This document shows positions 24,010-33,183 of a stretch of DNA of 64,000 nucleotides, one piece after another. This DNA is from Bog-756 sp963778165. Its GTDB lineage: Bacteria; Actinomycetota; Acidimicrobiia; Acidimicrobiales; RAAP-2. The DNA lies in the NCBI GenBank assembly GCA_963778165.1, contig CAVZTE010000003.1:496001-560000 (forward strand). Reading direction: 5' to 3'. Within the stretch, counting starts at the first letter, position 1, and each line of letters starts with the position of its first letter. The notes under the pieces were generated by a model that did no database searches, had not been told where the DNA came from, and saw only the letters and a program-made list of their open reading frames with translations. The translations under genes were made by a program, and so were the position numbers.

Positions 24010-24444
24010 CTACTGGCCGGGAAGTCCACTCCCGGACTTGGGGATGGTGCTCCCGCTCGGGGGCACCGCCCCGGGCTGGCCTGCCGAAGGAGGAGGCGGC
24101 GGGGGCGGAGGGGCGGCGGCCTCGGCCTCGGAGTGGGTGACGGGGACTGCTCCGCCGGGCGGGGGTGGTGGCGGGGGCGGTGGGTCCATGGCCACGGTCA
24201 CCGGGGTACCGGCCGCCTCGAGGGCGTCGAGCTGGCTGAGGAGGTCGGCTACCTTGGCCTCGCTGTCGGGCTGGGTGCGACCCCGCTCACTCAGGAACAC
24301 GTAGGCGCCCAACTCGCGGAGCAGATGGTCGACCTGCTTGCCGGCCTGCATCTCCTGGATCTTCACCTGGCCCTGCTGCATGCCGGTCTGGGCCTTGTCG
24401 GCCAACACCGTGGCCTGGGCCTTCACCTTGTCCATCAGTCCCAT
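24010..24444 (-). CDS. Helical protein with polyproline runs
   Basis: A 144-residue protein, GGAGG six bases before ATG 24444. Residues 1-80 are amphipathic helix (MGLMDKVKAQATVLADKAQ ... HLLRELGAYVFLSERG), and residues 88-120 hold two runs of eight to nine prolines in an Ala/Glu-containing linker. The N-terminal part resembles small coiled-coil or zinc-ribbon-less phage-shock-like proteins of actinobacteria, but no motif settles it. Two polyproline stretches would normally need EF-P for translation. The longer reverse frame continuing to 26010 is antisense to a real gene and is not coding. Confidence 0.55.
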   Translation of the reverse strand: MGLMDKVKAQATVLADKAQTGMQQGQVKIQEMQAGKQVDHLLRELGAYVFLSERGRTQPDSEAKVADLLSQLDALEAAGTPVTVAMDPPPPPPPPPGGAVPVTHSEAEAAAPPPPPPPPSAGQPGAVPPSGSTIPKSGSGLPGQ

Positions 24445-24548
24445 GTCGGGCCTCCACTTGACTCTGCCGGTGCCCAACGGGCCCGGGACCACGTCCGCTT
24501 CCCCGACAGGTCTACTCGATTCGCCCGGGCCGCGGCACCCTTGGGTCG

Positions 24549-25241
24549 CTAGGCCAGCTGGGGCTGACGCGAAGGGCGTCGATCGGATCGGAGCGGGCGC
24601 ACCATGGCCGCCACGGCCCAGGGGACGTGGAACAGTCCGTCGACCAGCAGGACCGACCCCATCCCCACGGCGATGCCGCCGAGCACGTCGGTGGGGTAGT
24701 GCCACCGCAACACGATGACCGCCACGCCGGCACCCACCGTGGCCACCAAGCCCACCAGGGCCATCAACGGTCGGATCGCCCGCGGCATGACCAGGGTGGC
24801 GGCCATGGCCAGGGCCGCCACCGCGGCCACGGTCCCCGAGGGATAGGACGACCCGCCGGTTAGCCCGATGTGTCGGCCGACCAGCGGCTTGGCCAGGTCC
24901 TGGACGATGAGGACGGCGCCCACCGGCGCCACGGCACAGGCCACCGCCCGCACCCAGTCGCGGGTCAGTCCCACCAGGAACACCACCACCACCCCTACCA
25001 GGAGCACGGTCAACGAGCCGAGGTTGGCGAAGTCGTGGGCCCAACGCGAGCCGAAGTCGGGCGGGAGCGCCTGATAGCCGAGGACATCCAGCCGGTTGGG
25101 CCACGGTCGGTGCACGAAGACCAGACCGGCCAGTGCCGCCAACCCCAGGAGGAACCCGCCCGCCGCCACTTCCATCATCGTGGCCGCCGGTGAGCTGCCC
25201 CGGGGACCCCGGAGCCGGCTTGTGGAGGTGGTCGATCTCAT
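24549..25241 (-). CDS. PAP2-superfamily membrane protein with altered phosphatase motifs
   Basis: A 230-residue protein with about six membrane helices. PAP2 landmarks are recognisable: a KPLVGR segment (normally K-x6-RP), YPSGTVAAVAALA (normally PSGH), and LRWHYPTDVLGG (normally SR-x5-H-x3-D). The His of PSGH is replaced by Thr, and the Arg six residues before the last His is not in place, so the classic catalytic set is incomplete. It may have lost phosphatase activity or belong to a divergent branch. It probably acts on or binds lipid phosphates in the membrane. ATG 25241 lacks a clear ribosome-binding site. Confidence 0.7.
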   Translation of the reverse strand: MRSTTSTSRLRGPRGSSPAATMMEVAAGGFLLGLAALAGLVFVHRPWPNRLDVLGYQALPPDFGSRWAHDFANLGSLTVLLVGVVVVFLVGLTRDWVRAVACAVAPVGAVLIVQDLAKPLVGRHIGLTGGSSYPSGTVAAVAALAMAATLVMPRAIRPLMALVGLVATVGAGVAVIVLRWHYPTDVLGGIAVGMGSVLLVDGLFHVPWAVAAMVRPLRSDRRPSRQPQLA

Positions 25242-25446
25242 GGATCAAGGTTATGGGCCAACAGGTCAACTGTCCGAGCGCCCGACCACCCGAAGATCTC
25301 CGGCCCAGTTCGTGGGGGGTGCCCTTGGCGGACAGAGATCCGTGGGGTTGGCCGGCGGGGTCGGTCGTCGCGGCCGCCGTACCGTACAATCGCAGGTCCA
25401 TGGACGCTGCGCCCGGCAAGGGGAAGCCCCTACTCCAGGCCCCGGC

Positions 25447-27444
25447 GTGACCGCCGACACCCAGACCACCGACAGCCGGTTGGAGGAGGTGCCACCGGGG
25501 GAACGACCGCCCAGGAGAGCCGCCCACCAGCGGGAAGGCCGTAAGCGGGACAAGAAAGCCCGACCACTTCGGTCGCTGCTCCTGGCCGGAGCGGGCTACC
25601 TGGCCCTGGCCGTGGTGCTGTGGTGGCACGTGTGGACCGGGCATCCCACCTCCACCACCACCTGCGGTTGTGGCGACAGCTCCCTGTTCACCTGGTTCAT
25701 CGAATGGCCGGCCTACGCCATCGCCCACGGCCTGAATCCCTTCTACTCCACCGCTACCGGCTACCCCGGGGGAGTGAACCTTCCGGCCAACACCAGCGTC
25801 CTGGCCATCGGCGTGGTCCTGGCCCCGATCACCTGGTTGTTCGGGCCCATCGCCTCGATGAACGTGGCCCTGACCTTGGCCCCGGCCCTGTCGGCCCTGT
25901 CCATGTTCGTCCTGGTGCGACGGTGGGTGGCCTGGTCGCCGGCGGCCTTTTTCGCCGGCCTGCTCTACGGCTTCTCGCCCTTCGTGCTGATGAGCCTGAC
26001 CGACGCCCACCTCATGCTGGGGATGGCGGTGATACCTCCGCTGATCGTCCTGTGCCTGGACGAGTTGCTGTTCCGACGGAAGCGCTCGCCCGTCCTGACC
26101 GGCGTGGCTCTGGGCCTACTGGTGACGGTGCAGTTCTTCATCGGGAGCGAGGTCCTGATCATCATGGCCATCGTGGTGGTCATCGGTGTCGTCGTGGTGG
26201 CGGTATGGGCTGCGTGGAGACACCCGGCCGACCTCGGCCATGGTCTCCACCACACCATCGTGGGCCTCGGAGCGGCCGCCGTCACCGGCGGGGTCCTCCT
26301 GGCCTATCCGGTGTGGTTCGCCCTGGCCGGCCCGGCCCACCTGAGCGGCCTGGTCTGGCCGCACTTCTACCCGGCCTACGGAGGCACGGTGGCCAAGCAG
26401 TTCGTACTGCCCACCCCGGCCCTGTCCACCGGGTTCTTCGGGTCGGCCATGAGCCGGGTGGTGGGCGGCAGCCAAGGACCCGTCCTGTCCTCGGAGTACT
26501 TCGGGTTCGGTGCGGTGGTCGTGGTGGTCGGGGGCCTGGTGGCGTGGCGCCACGATCGCCGCATGTGGTTGCTGGCCGTGATGGCCGCGGTGTCGGCGGT
26601 GCTGTCCCTCGGGGCCAGCCACCACGTCTTCCTGCCCTGGCAAGTGGCGTCCCACCTCCCGATAGTGGAGAACATCTCCTCCAGCCGGTTCGTCCTGTTC
26701 ACCTACCTGTGCGTGGCCGGGCTCCTGGGCCTGATCGTCGACCACTGCCACACCGCCTGGCCCGGCCGCCCAGCCTGGACCGCCGGGCTGGTCGGAACGG
26801 CGGTGGCAGCGGTGGCGGTGGTCCCGGTGGCCGTGTACCTGGCCGGGTCGTTGCCCTTCACCACCCAGCCGGTCCTGCTTCCCACCTGGTTCCGGACCGT
26901 GGCCCCGCATCTGACCGGCAAACAGGTGCTCCTGGTCCTGCCGGCTCCCTTCGCCGTCAGCCAGTCCGCCATGACCTGGCAGGCGGTCAACCGGATGCCC
27001 TACTCGATGGCCGGGCAGGGCGGCCCCAGCGGCACCATCCTGCGGGCAGGCCGGGAGGAGCCCGGTCAGTCTGCCATCACCAATGCCACCTTCTTCTTCA
27101 GCTTCTCCCAGGCCATCACGTCGGCCGGTGCCGTGGCTACCCGGCAAGCCCTCCACGATTGGGGGGTCACCATGGTGGTCATTCCCGACCAGCCCGAATT
27201 GCCGGCCTACGAGCGGATCCGCTCGGTGCCCCAGGCGGCCGCCCTGGTCAGCGCGGCCACCGGTCAACGCCCCATCCACCAGGCCGACGCCTGGGTCTGG
27301 GCCGATGTGAACCGTCCATCGAGGTGGTCACCACCTTCGACGTCCACCATCAACGCCTGCCTGGCCGGGCTGGGCTATGAGGGGGTCCAACCCACCCTCA
27401 CCGCCACCAACTGTGTGGTGGCCGGGGGATCCGCCGGCCCCTGA
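25447..27444 (+). CDS. Multi-spanning GT-C-like membrane protein
   Basis: About 665 residues from GTG 25447. The cytoplasmic head is basic (GRKRDKKARPLRS), followed by about eleven membrane helices and a C-terminal extracytoplasmic domain. Between the first two helices lies CGCGDSSLFTWFIEWPAYA, then NPFYSTATGYPGGVNLPANTS; an acidic residue early in this first outer loop is the general layout of GT-C lipid-linked-sugar glycosyltransferases and YfhO-like proteins. A direct function cannot be assigned. It lies alone between the PAP2 gene (divergent) and an SDR gene that follows 82 bases downstream on the same strand. Confidence 0.6.
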   Translation: MTADTQTTDSRLEEVPPGERPPRRAAHQREGRKRDKKARPLRSLLLAGAGYLALAVVLWWHVWTGHPTSTTTCGCGDSSLFTWFIEWPAYAIAHGLNPFYSTATGYPGGVNLPANTSVLAIGVVLAPITWLFGPIASMNVALTLAPALSALSMFVLVRRWVAWSPAAFFAGLLYGFSPFVLMSLTDAHLMLGMAVIPPLIVLCLDELLFRRKRSPVLTGVALGLLVTVQFFIGSEVLIIMAIVVVIGVVVVAVWAAWRHPADLGHGLHHTIVGLGAAAVTGGVLLAYPVWFALAGPAHLSGLVWPHFYPAYGGTVAKQFVLPTPALSTGFFGSAMSRVVGGSQGPVLSSEYFGFGAVVVVVGGLVAWRHDRRMWLLAVMAAVSAVLSLGASHHVFLPWQVASHLPIVENISSSRFVLFTYLCVAGLLGLIVDHCHTAWPGRPAWTAGLVGTAVAAVAVVPVAVYLAGSLPFTTQPVLLPTWFRTVAPHLTGKQVLLVLPAPFAVSQSAMTWQAVNRMPYSMAGQGGPSGTILRAGREEPGQSAITNATFFFSFSQAITSAGAVATRQALHDWGVTMVVIPDQPELPAYERIRSVPQAAALVSAATGQRPIHQADAWVWADVNRPSRWSPPSTSTINACLAGLGYEGVQPTLTATNCVVAGGSAGP

Positions 27445-27526
27445 CCGACCGGGTGGTCGGGAAGGGGAACACCGTCTCGAAACGAGAATCCGGTGGTAGC
27501 GGGCCCCGGCTGCTAGACACCGGGAC

Positions 27527-28381
27527 ATGGCCGATGACCCCGTGACCAGAAGGGCCCTGGTGTCCGGCGCCACCCGCGGGATCGGCAAGGCCACCGCCGT
27601 GGCCCTGGCCGAAGCGGGCTGGGACGTGGCCGTGACCGGTCGCACCCTCCGGGAGGGTGAGGGCCACGACGACTCCGACACCGGCGAAGGCCGCCTGCTG
27701 CCAGGCAGCCTGGAGACCACTGCGGCGTTGGTCGAGCGATCGGGCCGCCGGGCCCTGCCCCTGGTGGCCGACCTCCATGACCGCCAGGGACTGCGAGCCG
27801 CCGTCGACCGGGTGGTGGAGGCGTGGGGCGGTGTGGACCTGTTGGTCAACAACGCCGTGGACACCAGCCCCGGGAGCATGGTCCCGGTGGTGGAGCTCAC
27901 CGTCGAGCAGTTGGAGTCGAAGTTGGCGGCCAACGTGGTGGCCCAGTTCGTCCTGATCCAGGCGGTCCTGCCCGGCATGCTGGAACGGGGCCGGGGCATC
28001 ATCATCGACGTGACGTCCCATACCGCCACCGCCGACCCTCCGGGCCCGGTAGGGCAGGGCGGTTGGGGAGTGGGCTATGCCGCGTCCAAGGCGGCCTTCC
28101 ACCGGTTCGCTCCCTTGCTGGCCGTCGAACTGGGGGACCGCGGCATCCGGGCCTTCAACGTGGACCCCGGCTACGTCGACACCGAACGCCAACAGGTCAA
28201 CGCCGCGGCCCTCGGCCTGGTCGGTCACTACACAGGGGCACCGCCCTCGGCACCGGCCGCGGCCATCGCCTGGCTGGCCGAGCACCCCGACGCCACCGAG
28301 AACGGCCAGACGGTCAAGGCCCTCAAACTGGTCCTGACCAACCAGCTGCACCCTGATTGGCGGCCCGCTCCGGCTCAGTGA
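27527..28381 (+). CDS. Short-chain dehydrogenase/reductase
   Basis: A 284-residue SDR. The nucleotide site is SGATRGIG (13-20, TGxxxGIG type), the NNA motif is at 108-110, and the catalytic set is Ser164 with YAASK (Tyr184, Lys188). The Arg at the end of VTGRT (39) suggests NADP preference. Residues 41-60 are a Gly/Asp-rich insertion (EGEGHDDSDTGEG) unusual for the family. Length is slightly above the usual 250. The substrate is unknown. The last seven bases overlap the end of the convergent glycosyltransferase gene. Confidence 0.85.
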   Translation: MADDPVTRRALVSGATRGIGKATAVALAEAGWDVAVTGRTLREGEGHDDSDTGEGRLLPGSLETTAALVERSGRRALPLVADLHDRQGLRAAVDRVVEAWGGVDLLVNNAVDTSPGSMVPVVELTVEQLESKLAANVVAQFVLIQAVLPGMLERGRGIIIDVTSHTATADPPGPVGQGGWGVGYAASKAAFHRFAPLLAVELGDRGIRAFNVDPGYVDTERQQVNAAALGLVGHYTGAPPSAPAAAIAWLAEHPDATENGQTVKALKLVLTNQLHPDWRPAPAQ

Positions 28382-30279
28382 TTGACGGCTTGTGGGACCG
28401 GCTCCGCCAGCCTCACCACCGGGGCTCCGGGGTCCAGACGACCGGACTCGGTGAGCCGGACCCGGGACGTGACCACATGGCAGTGCTCGATGAGGGCATC
28501 GGCGTCGGCCTCGGTCACCGGTGTCAGCGTGCCTCCCATACGCCAACCGAGGTCCTCGACCGGCCGGCTCGAGCACACCGTGAATCGCACCTGGACCGCG
28601 TTCATCTCACCGGTCACGGTGGGCAGGTCCATCCGCAGGGCCACCTCTTCACCCACCTCGAGCGGGCGCGGCCCGATGATGCCGGCACCACTGACGGTCA
28701 GATCGACCACCCGCACCACGGTGTCGCCCACCACGCCGGCCACTTCGACCGGTACCCGGTAGTGATGGCGGATCTGATGGCGCCGGGTCACTCGCCACAG
28801 CGCCGCCCCCACCATGAACAGCTCCCACGACCCGAAGGCCAATCCGGCCACCAGAGCCAGCCCCCGCAGCGGTGGCAGTGGGACCACCCCCGCTTCGGCC
28901 AATCCACGCAGCACGATGGCGGAGACCAGCACCGCGGCCATGACCAACACCAGCCGGAGCTGACGGGCGGCCGACCAACCGCCGTCATCGATGCCGTCCT
29001 TCGGCGTCACCTTGAACGAGGTGCGGAACGGGTGGATCAACACGAAGGCCGCCCGGGTGAAGATCTCGGTGGTCAACAGAGTCGAGTACGCCCCGTCCCA
29101 CAGGCTGGCCTGGCCGCGGCACAGCGACGCCGACCCCACCAGATTGAGAACCATCCACGGGGCCCAGAACACCCCGAACTGCCACAGCGTCCCGTGCAGC
29201 GGCAGCGCTCCGCTCACCAGCATGGCCACCAGAACGGCCAGCATCCCGAGGCGCTGCAAGGGAACGAAGTAGGCCAGCAACGAGGAGAGATAGCTGGCCC
29301 GTTGCTTGACGGAAAGGTGGGGGGCGATGAGCGGGTTCTCCGGCGTCCGGAGCACCGACAGGTTGCCCCGGGCCCAACGGTCCCGCTGGAGCAGGAACGT
29401 GGCCAGGTCGTGGGGCGCCAGGCCCTGGACCAACGTCTCGTCGTGATAGCGGGTGTGCCATCCCTGCCCATGGAGCCGGATGGTGGTGTGGAAGTCCTCG
29501 GCCACGGTCTCGGTGGCGATGCCCCCGATCCCCTCCAGGGCGTGACGCAGGATGACCGCCGCCGAGCCGCACCAGAACGCCCCGTCGTGGCGGTCCTTAC
29601 CCGGCATGATCACTTCGAAGAACATGGACTGGTCGTGCCGCCCCGTCTCGAAGTGCTGGAACGAGTCGTGGTTGCCGAAGTCGTGGGGGGTCTGGACCAG
29701 GGCCACCGAGGGGTCGTCGAAGTAGCCCACGGTGGCATCGAGGATGTCCGGTTGGGGCACATGGTCGGCATCGAGGACCAACACCAGCTGTCCTTTGGTC
29801 ACGGCCAGGGCGCGGTTGATGTTCCCGGCCTTGGCGTCGTCATTGTCCGGACGGGTGAGGTAGTTGGCCCCGAATCGTTCGGCCAGCCGGTCCACCTCGG
29901 GACGGCGTCCGTCGTCGAGGACCCAGGTGGTGTGGGGATAGGTGATGCGGTCGCACCCGAGCAACGTGGCACCGAGGACCTCCATGCTCTCGTCGTAGGT
30001 GCAGACGAAGACGTCGACGGTCGGTCGCCATCCGATGGGCGGTCGCTTGGTGGTCGGTATGCGCCAGGCCAGAAAGGCGAACGAAGCCAGCATCAACCAC
30101 CCGAAGACCTCGCACACCAACAGCACCACGAACAGGGCCGGTTGCGCCCCCTGCCATGTCACCGAAGCCCGCCAGCCCAGGTAGGCCGCGCCCCAGACCA
30201 GGGTCACCGCCACCACGGCGCGCAGCAGCCTGTCGTGGCCCTTGAAGCTCGGTGTCGGCGGCGGCGAGGGATTTTCCAT
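28375..30279 (-). CDS. Cellulose-synthase-like GT2 glycosyltransferase with C-terminal PilZ domain
   Basis: A 634-residue membrane glycosyltransferase. Two N-terminal helices lead to a GT2 domain with LDDG (121-124), the DxD-type LDADH (169-173), a TETVAEDFHTT acceptor motif and the processive QRDRWARG (Q-x-x-RW) box, so it should be a processive polysaccharide synthase. Five or so helices follow, then a PilZ-like region with HHYRVP and DLTVSGAG, matching the R-x-x-x-R and [DN]-x-[ST]-x-x-G signatures that bind cyclic di-GMP in BcsA. No bcsB/bcsZ-like partners are visible. The polymer may be cellulose or another beta-glucan. The ATG lacks a well-spaced ribosome-binding site. Confidence 0.85.
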   Translation of the reverse strand: MENPSPPPTPSFKGHDRLLRAVVAVTLVWGAAYLGWRASVTWQGAQPALFVVLLVCEVFGWLMLASFAFLAWRIPTTKRPPIGWRPTVDVFVCTYDESMEVLGATLLGCDRITYPHTTWVLDDGRRPEVDRLAERFGANYLTRPDNDDAKAGNINRALAVTKGQLVLVLDADHVPQPDILDATVGYFDDPSVALVQTPHDFGNHDSFQHFETGRHDQSMFFEVIMPGKDRHDGAFWCGSAAVILRHALEGIGGIATETVAEDFHTTIRLHGQGWHTRYHDETLVQGLAPHDLATFLLQRDRWARGNLSVLRTPENPLIAPHLSVKQRASYLSSLLAYFVPLQRLGMLAVLVAMLVSGALPLHGTLWQFGVFWAPWMVLNLVGSASLCRGQASLWDGAYSTLLTTEIFTRAAFVLIHPFRTSFKVTPKDGIDDGGWSAARQLRLVLVMAAVLVSAIVLRGLAEAGVVPLPPLRGLALVAGLAFGSWELFMVGAALWRVTRRHQIRHHYRVPVEVAGVVGDTVVRVVDLTVSGAGIIGPRPLEVGEEVALRMDLPTVTGEMNAVQVRFTVCSSRPVEDLGWRMGGTLTPVTEADADALIEHCHVVTSRVRLTESGRLDPGAPVVRLAEPVPQAVNH

Positions 30280-30378
30280 CCCCTCGGCTATCGACCCGCC
30301 GGTGCCAACCCTTGAGGACCGTCGGTCGCCCCCCGTGCCCGGATATCCGTGTCCGAGGGACAGACCCGTGAGCCGAAA

Positions 30379-30786
30379 TCAGCTCACGACGTCGACGATG
30401 TCCACGATGAGCAGGATCAGCACCATGGTGCCGACCACGGCGTACAGGGCGGAGAAGGCCCAGCGCTGGCGGTGGTCCGCCAACCAGAACCGTCGGATCC
30501 CCAGGTAGTCGAAGGTCAGCGCCAGGATCCCGATGGGAATGCCGATGGCCGGACCGACTCCCTTGGCCACCCCGAGGAGGGGCAGCACCACCGGCAGGAC
30601 GATGTAGCTGAGCAGGCAGCGCAGGGCTGACAAGAAGATCGAGGCGCTGAAGATGCGGTGGGTCTCGGACTCGTCGATGGGAGCCTGGTCCGAAGGCACC
30701 CGCATCAGTCGCCGCATGGCCTCATCGGCCTTCGACCGGGTGGAGACCCCACTCGGTCCACCGGCTACCACGGTCGAGGGATCCAC
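30379..30786 (-). CDS. Small membrane protein, PspC-/DUF-like, unknown function
   Basis: About 135 residues from GTG 30786. A soluble head with SKADEAMRRLMRVPSDQ and DESETHRIFSAS leads to three membrane segments (ALRCLLSYIVLPVVLPLLG, IGIPIGILALTFDYLGI, ALYAVVGTMVLILLIVDIV) with a tryptophan/Arg-rich turn (RRFWLADHRQRWAFS). No catalytic residues are seen. It lies between the GT2 and the acyltransferase on the same strand and may belong to the same envelope unit. The longer open frame to 30960 has no family-like sequence. Confidence 0.55.
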   Translation of the reverse strand: MDPSTVVAGGPSGVSTRSKADEAMRRLMRVPSDQAPIDESETHRIFSASIFLSALRCLLSYIVLPVVLPLLGVAKGVGPAIGIPIGILALTFDYLGIRRFWLADHRQRWAFSALYAVVGTMVLILLIVDIVDVVS

Positions 30787-30866
30787 GCAGCCATGGTACC
30801 GCGCGCCGAATGGCCCAAAACTAATCAGGGGACCCTGTCGACGCCCCTCGGCAGGTGCGCTGGCCC

Positions 30867-33068
30867 TCAGCCCGTGCCGGCCGGAGGCTGATCGTTCGGA
30901 CAGCCCCCAACCGGTACTCCGAACTGAGCCTGGTCTCTGGTCCACGGACCGTTGATCCATCCCGGGGCGGGAGGGGGAAGGCGGAACATGGGTGACAGCT
31001 CCTCAGTCACCTTGGCCCCCAGTACGGCTGCCCCGGCCGGGCACAGATGGACGTTGTCGGTCTTGCGGGCTCGCACCCAGCCCCCGCCGACCGTGGGCAA
31101 CCAGGGGGAGTAGCGGCCGTCCACCTCGAGCGCGGAAGCGATCGGGAGGTAGGTGATCCTCCCCGGATAGGCGCCGGGTAACTTCGACACCAGCCGATCG
31201 AACCCCTGGCGGTTGATTTCCGCTGACTTCTCGGCCTGCTGGCGCTGGGTCGGGCTGATGATGGCGTCGTTAGAACCGACTTTGGGGAACTGGATGATGG
31301 CGATGCCATCCACCCCATCGCCCGGGGCCAGCATCACGTCGATGGCCTCGGTGAGCCGTTTGAGGTAGGCGGCCGGATGCTCGGTGGCGTAGGCGTTGTC
31401 CCACGACCACATCATGAGGATGACCTCGGGGTGGTCCAGGGCCACCGCGCTGGCCAGGTCGGCTTGGAAGTTGGCGTCGTTGAACAGACCCCATCCGAGG
31501 AAACCGTGGGGGCTCACCTTGACCACGCCGGTGGCCTGCAGGGCCGCTTGAATGCCTACTTGGCCGTCGTACATGACACTGTCGCCGATGGTCATGACCC
31601 GCAGGGGATCCGCCGCCGACAGGACCCGGCCGGCCGGCAGGTCGATCGGTGGCGGCAGGGGTACGGGCACCGCAGTGGGGGAGACCACCCGCACGGTCGA
31701 GGATCCGTGCCCGATGGCCACCGGGGCGGCCGCAGTGGCCGTGCTGAGCAGGAGGGCGACGACGGTGACGCCGGCGCCCACCGCCATGACCCCCAAAAAG
31801 GTCCATCCGCCCCAGCGGTGGCGTCGGAACGGTCGCTCCAACAGGTAGAAGCTGGCTGAGGCGGCCCCGAAGGTGGCCGCCAGTCGCGCCACCAACAATG
31901 ACGCCCCGCTGAGGCCGGTGGTCACGTCGGTCATGAGCACATAGACCGGCCAGTGCCAGAGGTACAGCCCGTAGGAGATCCCGCCCACCCAACGCAACGG
32001 AGGGAACGACAGCACCCGCCCGAAGGCCCCGGGGTCACCCTGAGCCACCCCGGCGATGACCGCCGCGGCCAGGAGACTGGCCAGCACCAAGCCCCCCTGG
32101 AACATCCAGGACAACGGATCGCTTTGGTCGTTGCCCGCCGTCACCCACAACACGCCGAGCACCACCGCCGCCACCGGGGCCAGGACGTGGAGTCGGCGCC
32201 GGACGGCGGGGGAGTGCGCGGGCCGACCCGCCACCACCAGGGCCAGTGCCGCTCCGATCAGCAGTTCGAAGGCCCGGGTGTCGGTCCCGTAGTAGATCCG
32301 TGACACATCGGTCCCGTGGCTGCGCTCATAGAGGACGACCATCTCCACCGCCGACGCCGTAGCCAGGGCCACCGTGCACCAGAAGGCGCCGGGTCGGGTC
32401 AACCAGCGGTGGTTGGAGCTGGCGTGGCTCCGGCGCCGTTGGGTGCCCCGTCGCCGGGCCAGGCCCAGCCCTCCGAGAATCAGCAGCGGCCACACCAGGT
32501 AGAACTGCTCCTCGATGGCCAGCGACCAGGTGTGGCGAAGGGTGGACGGCAGTTCGAACTGCGCGAAGTAGGACTGGTTGGTGAAGATCAGGTGCCAGTT
32601 GGCGTAGTAGAAGAGCGTGGCGATGCCATCGCCCTTGAAGGTGGAGGCGGTGATGTTGGGCCCGCCCAGCCTCGAGTACACCGATAGCACCACCAACAAC
32701 AGCATCACCGCCGGCAGGAGCCGCTTGGCCCGCCGGAACCAGAAGGACCGGAGCCCGATGGTGCCCCGGCCGTCCCACTCTCCGACCAGCAGCCCGGTGA
32801 TCAGGAACCCGGACAGCACGAAGAAGAAGTCCACCCCGAGGTAGCCGCCGTTGGCCCAGTGGTAACCGAAGTGGTAGGCGATGACGCCCCCGACGGCCAG
32901 GGCCCGCAAGCCGTCGAGGGCGGGCATGTAGTGGTGGGTGCCAGAAACCGGGGGCAGCTCGACCGGTACCTGCTCGGGATTGTCCTCGACCGCCAGCACA
33001 TCGACGGCGATGCCGGCGCCGTCGGCCGAGAGCCCGCGGCCTGACGGCGCCTCCGACACTCCTTCCAT
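30867..33068 (-). CDS. OafA/YrhL-type acyltransferase-3 fused to an SGNH hydrolase domain
   Basis: About 733 residues. Residues 45-400 are the acyltransferase-3 membrane domain with the diagnostic ALDGLRALAVGGVIAYH, YLGVDFFFVLSGFLI, FRRAKRLLPAV and HTWSLAIEEQFYLVWPL stretches; the early His and the R/E residues are the usual catalytic ones. A linker of Pro/Val precedes a C-terminal SGNH-like domain with TIGDSVMYDG (block I GDS) and a DNVHLCPAG segment (block V-like D-x-x-H). These proteins move acetyl or other acyl groups onto cell-surface glycans. The neighbouring GT2 with PilZ suggests an acylated exopolysaccharide. The start at 33068 is uncertain. Confidence 0.85.
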   Translation of the reverse strand: MEGVSEAPSGRGLSADGAGIAVDVLAVEDNPEQVPVELPPVSGTHHYMPALDGLRALAVGGVIAYHFGYHWANGGYLGVDFFFVLSGFLITGLLVGEWDGRGTIGLRSFWFRRAKRLLPAVMLLLVVLSVYSRLGGPNITASTFKGDGIATLFYYANWHLIFTNQSYFAQFELPSTLRHTWSLAIEEQFYLVWPLLILGGLGLARRRGTQRRRSHASSNHRWLTRPGAFWCTVALATASAVEMVVLYERSHGTDVSRIYYGTDTRAFELLIGAALALVVAGRPAHSPAVRRRLHVLAPVAAVVLGVLWVTAGNDQSDPLSWMFQGGLVLASLLAAAVIAGVAQGDPGAFGRVLSFPPLRWVGGISYGLYLWHWPVYVLMTDVTTGLSGASLLVARLAATFGAASASFYLLERPFRRHRWGGWTFLGVMAVGAGVTVVALLLSTATAAAPVAIGHGSSTVRVVSPTAVPVPLPPPIDLPAGRVLSAADPLRVMTIGDSVMYDGQVGIQAALQATGVVKVSPHGFLGWGLFNDANFQADLASAVALDHPEVILMMWSWDNAYATEHPAAYLKRLTEAIDVMLAPGDGVDGIAIIQFPKVGSNDAIISPTQRQQAEKSAEINRQGFDRLVSKLPGAYPGRITYLPIASALEVDGRYSPWLPTVGGGWVRARKTDNVHLCPAGAAVLGAKVTEELSPMFRLPPPAPGWINGPWTRDQAQFGVPVGGCPNDQPPAGTG

Positions 33069-33183
33069 CCGGACATGCTGGCACGCCGCCACCGGGGACC
33101 GGGGCCCACCAGGCCCGGGAAGGTGCGGGCGACCACCCAGGGAACGGATCTGGCAGTAACGTGCCGACGATGAGTGAGTTCCG

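Noticed and set aside
24010..26010. A 666-codon reverse frame
   Set aside because: Only its last 144 codons (from 24444) have a ribosome-binding site and natural composition; the rest is antisense to the PAP2 and GT-C-like genes and is Gly/Arg-rich shadow.
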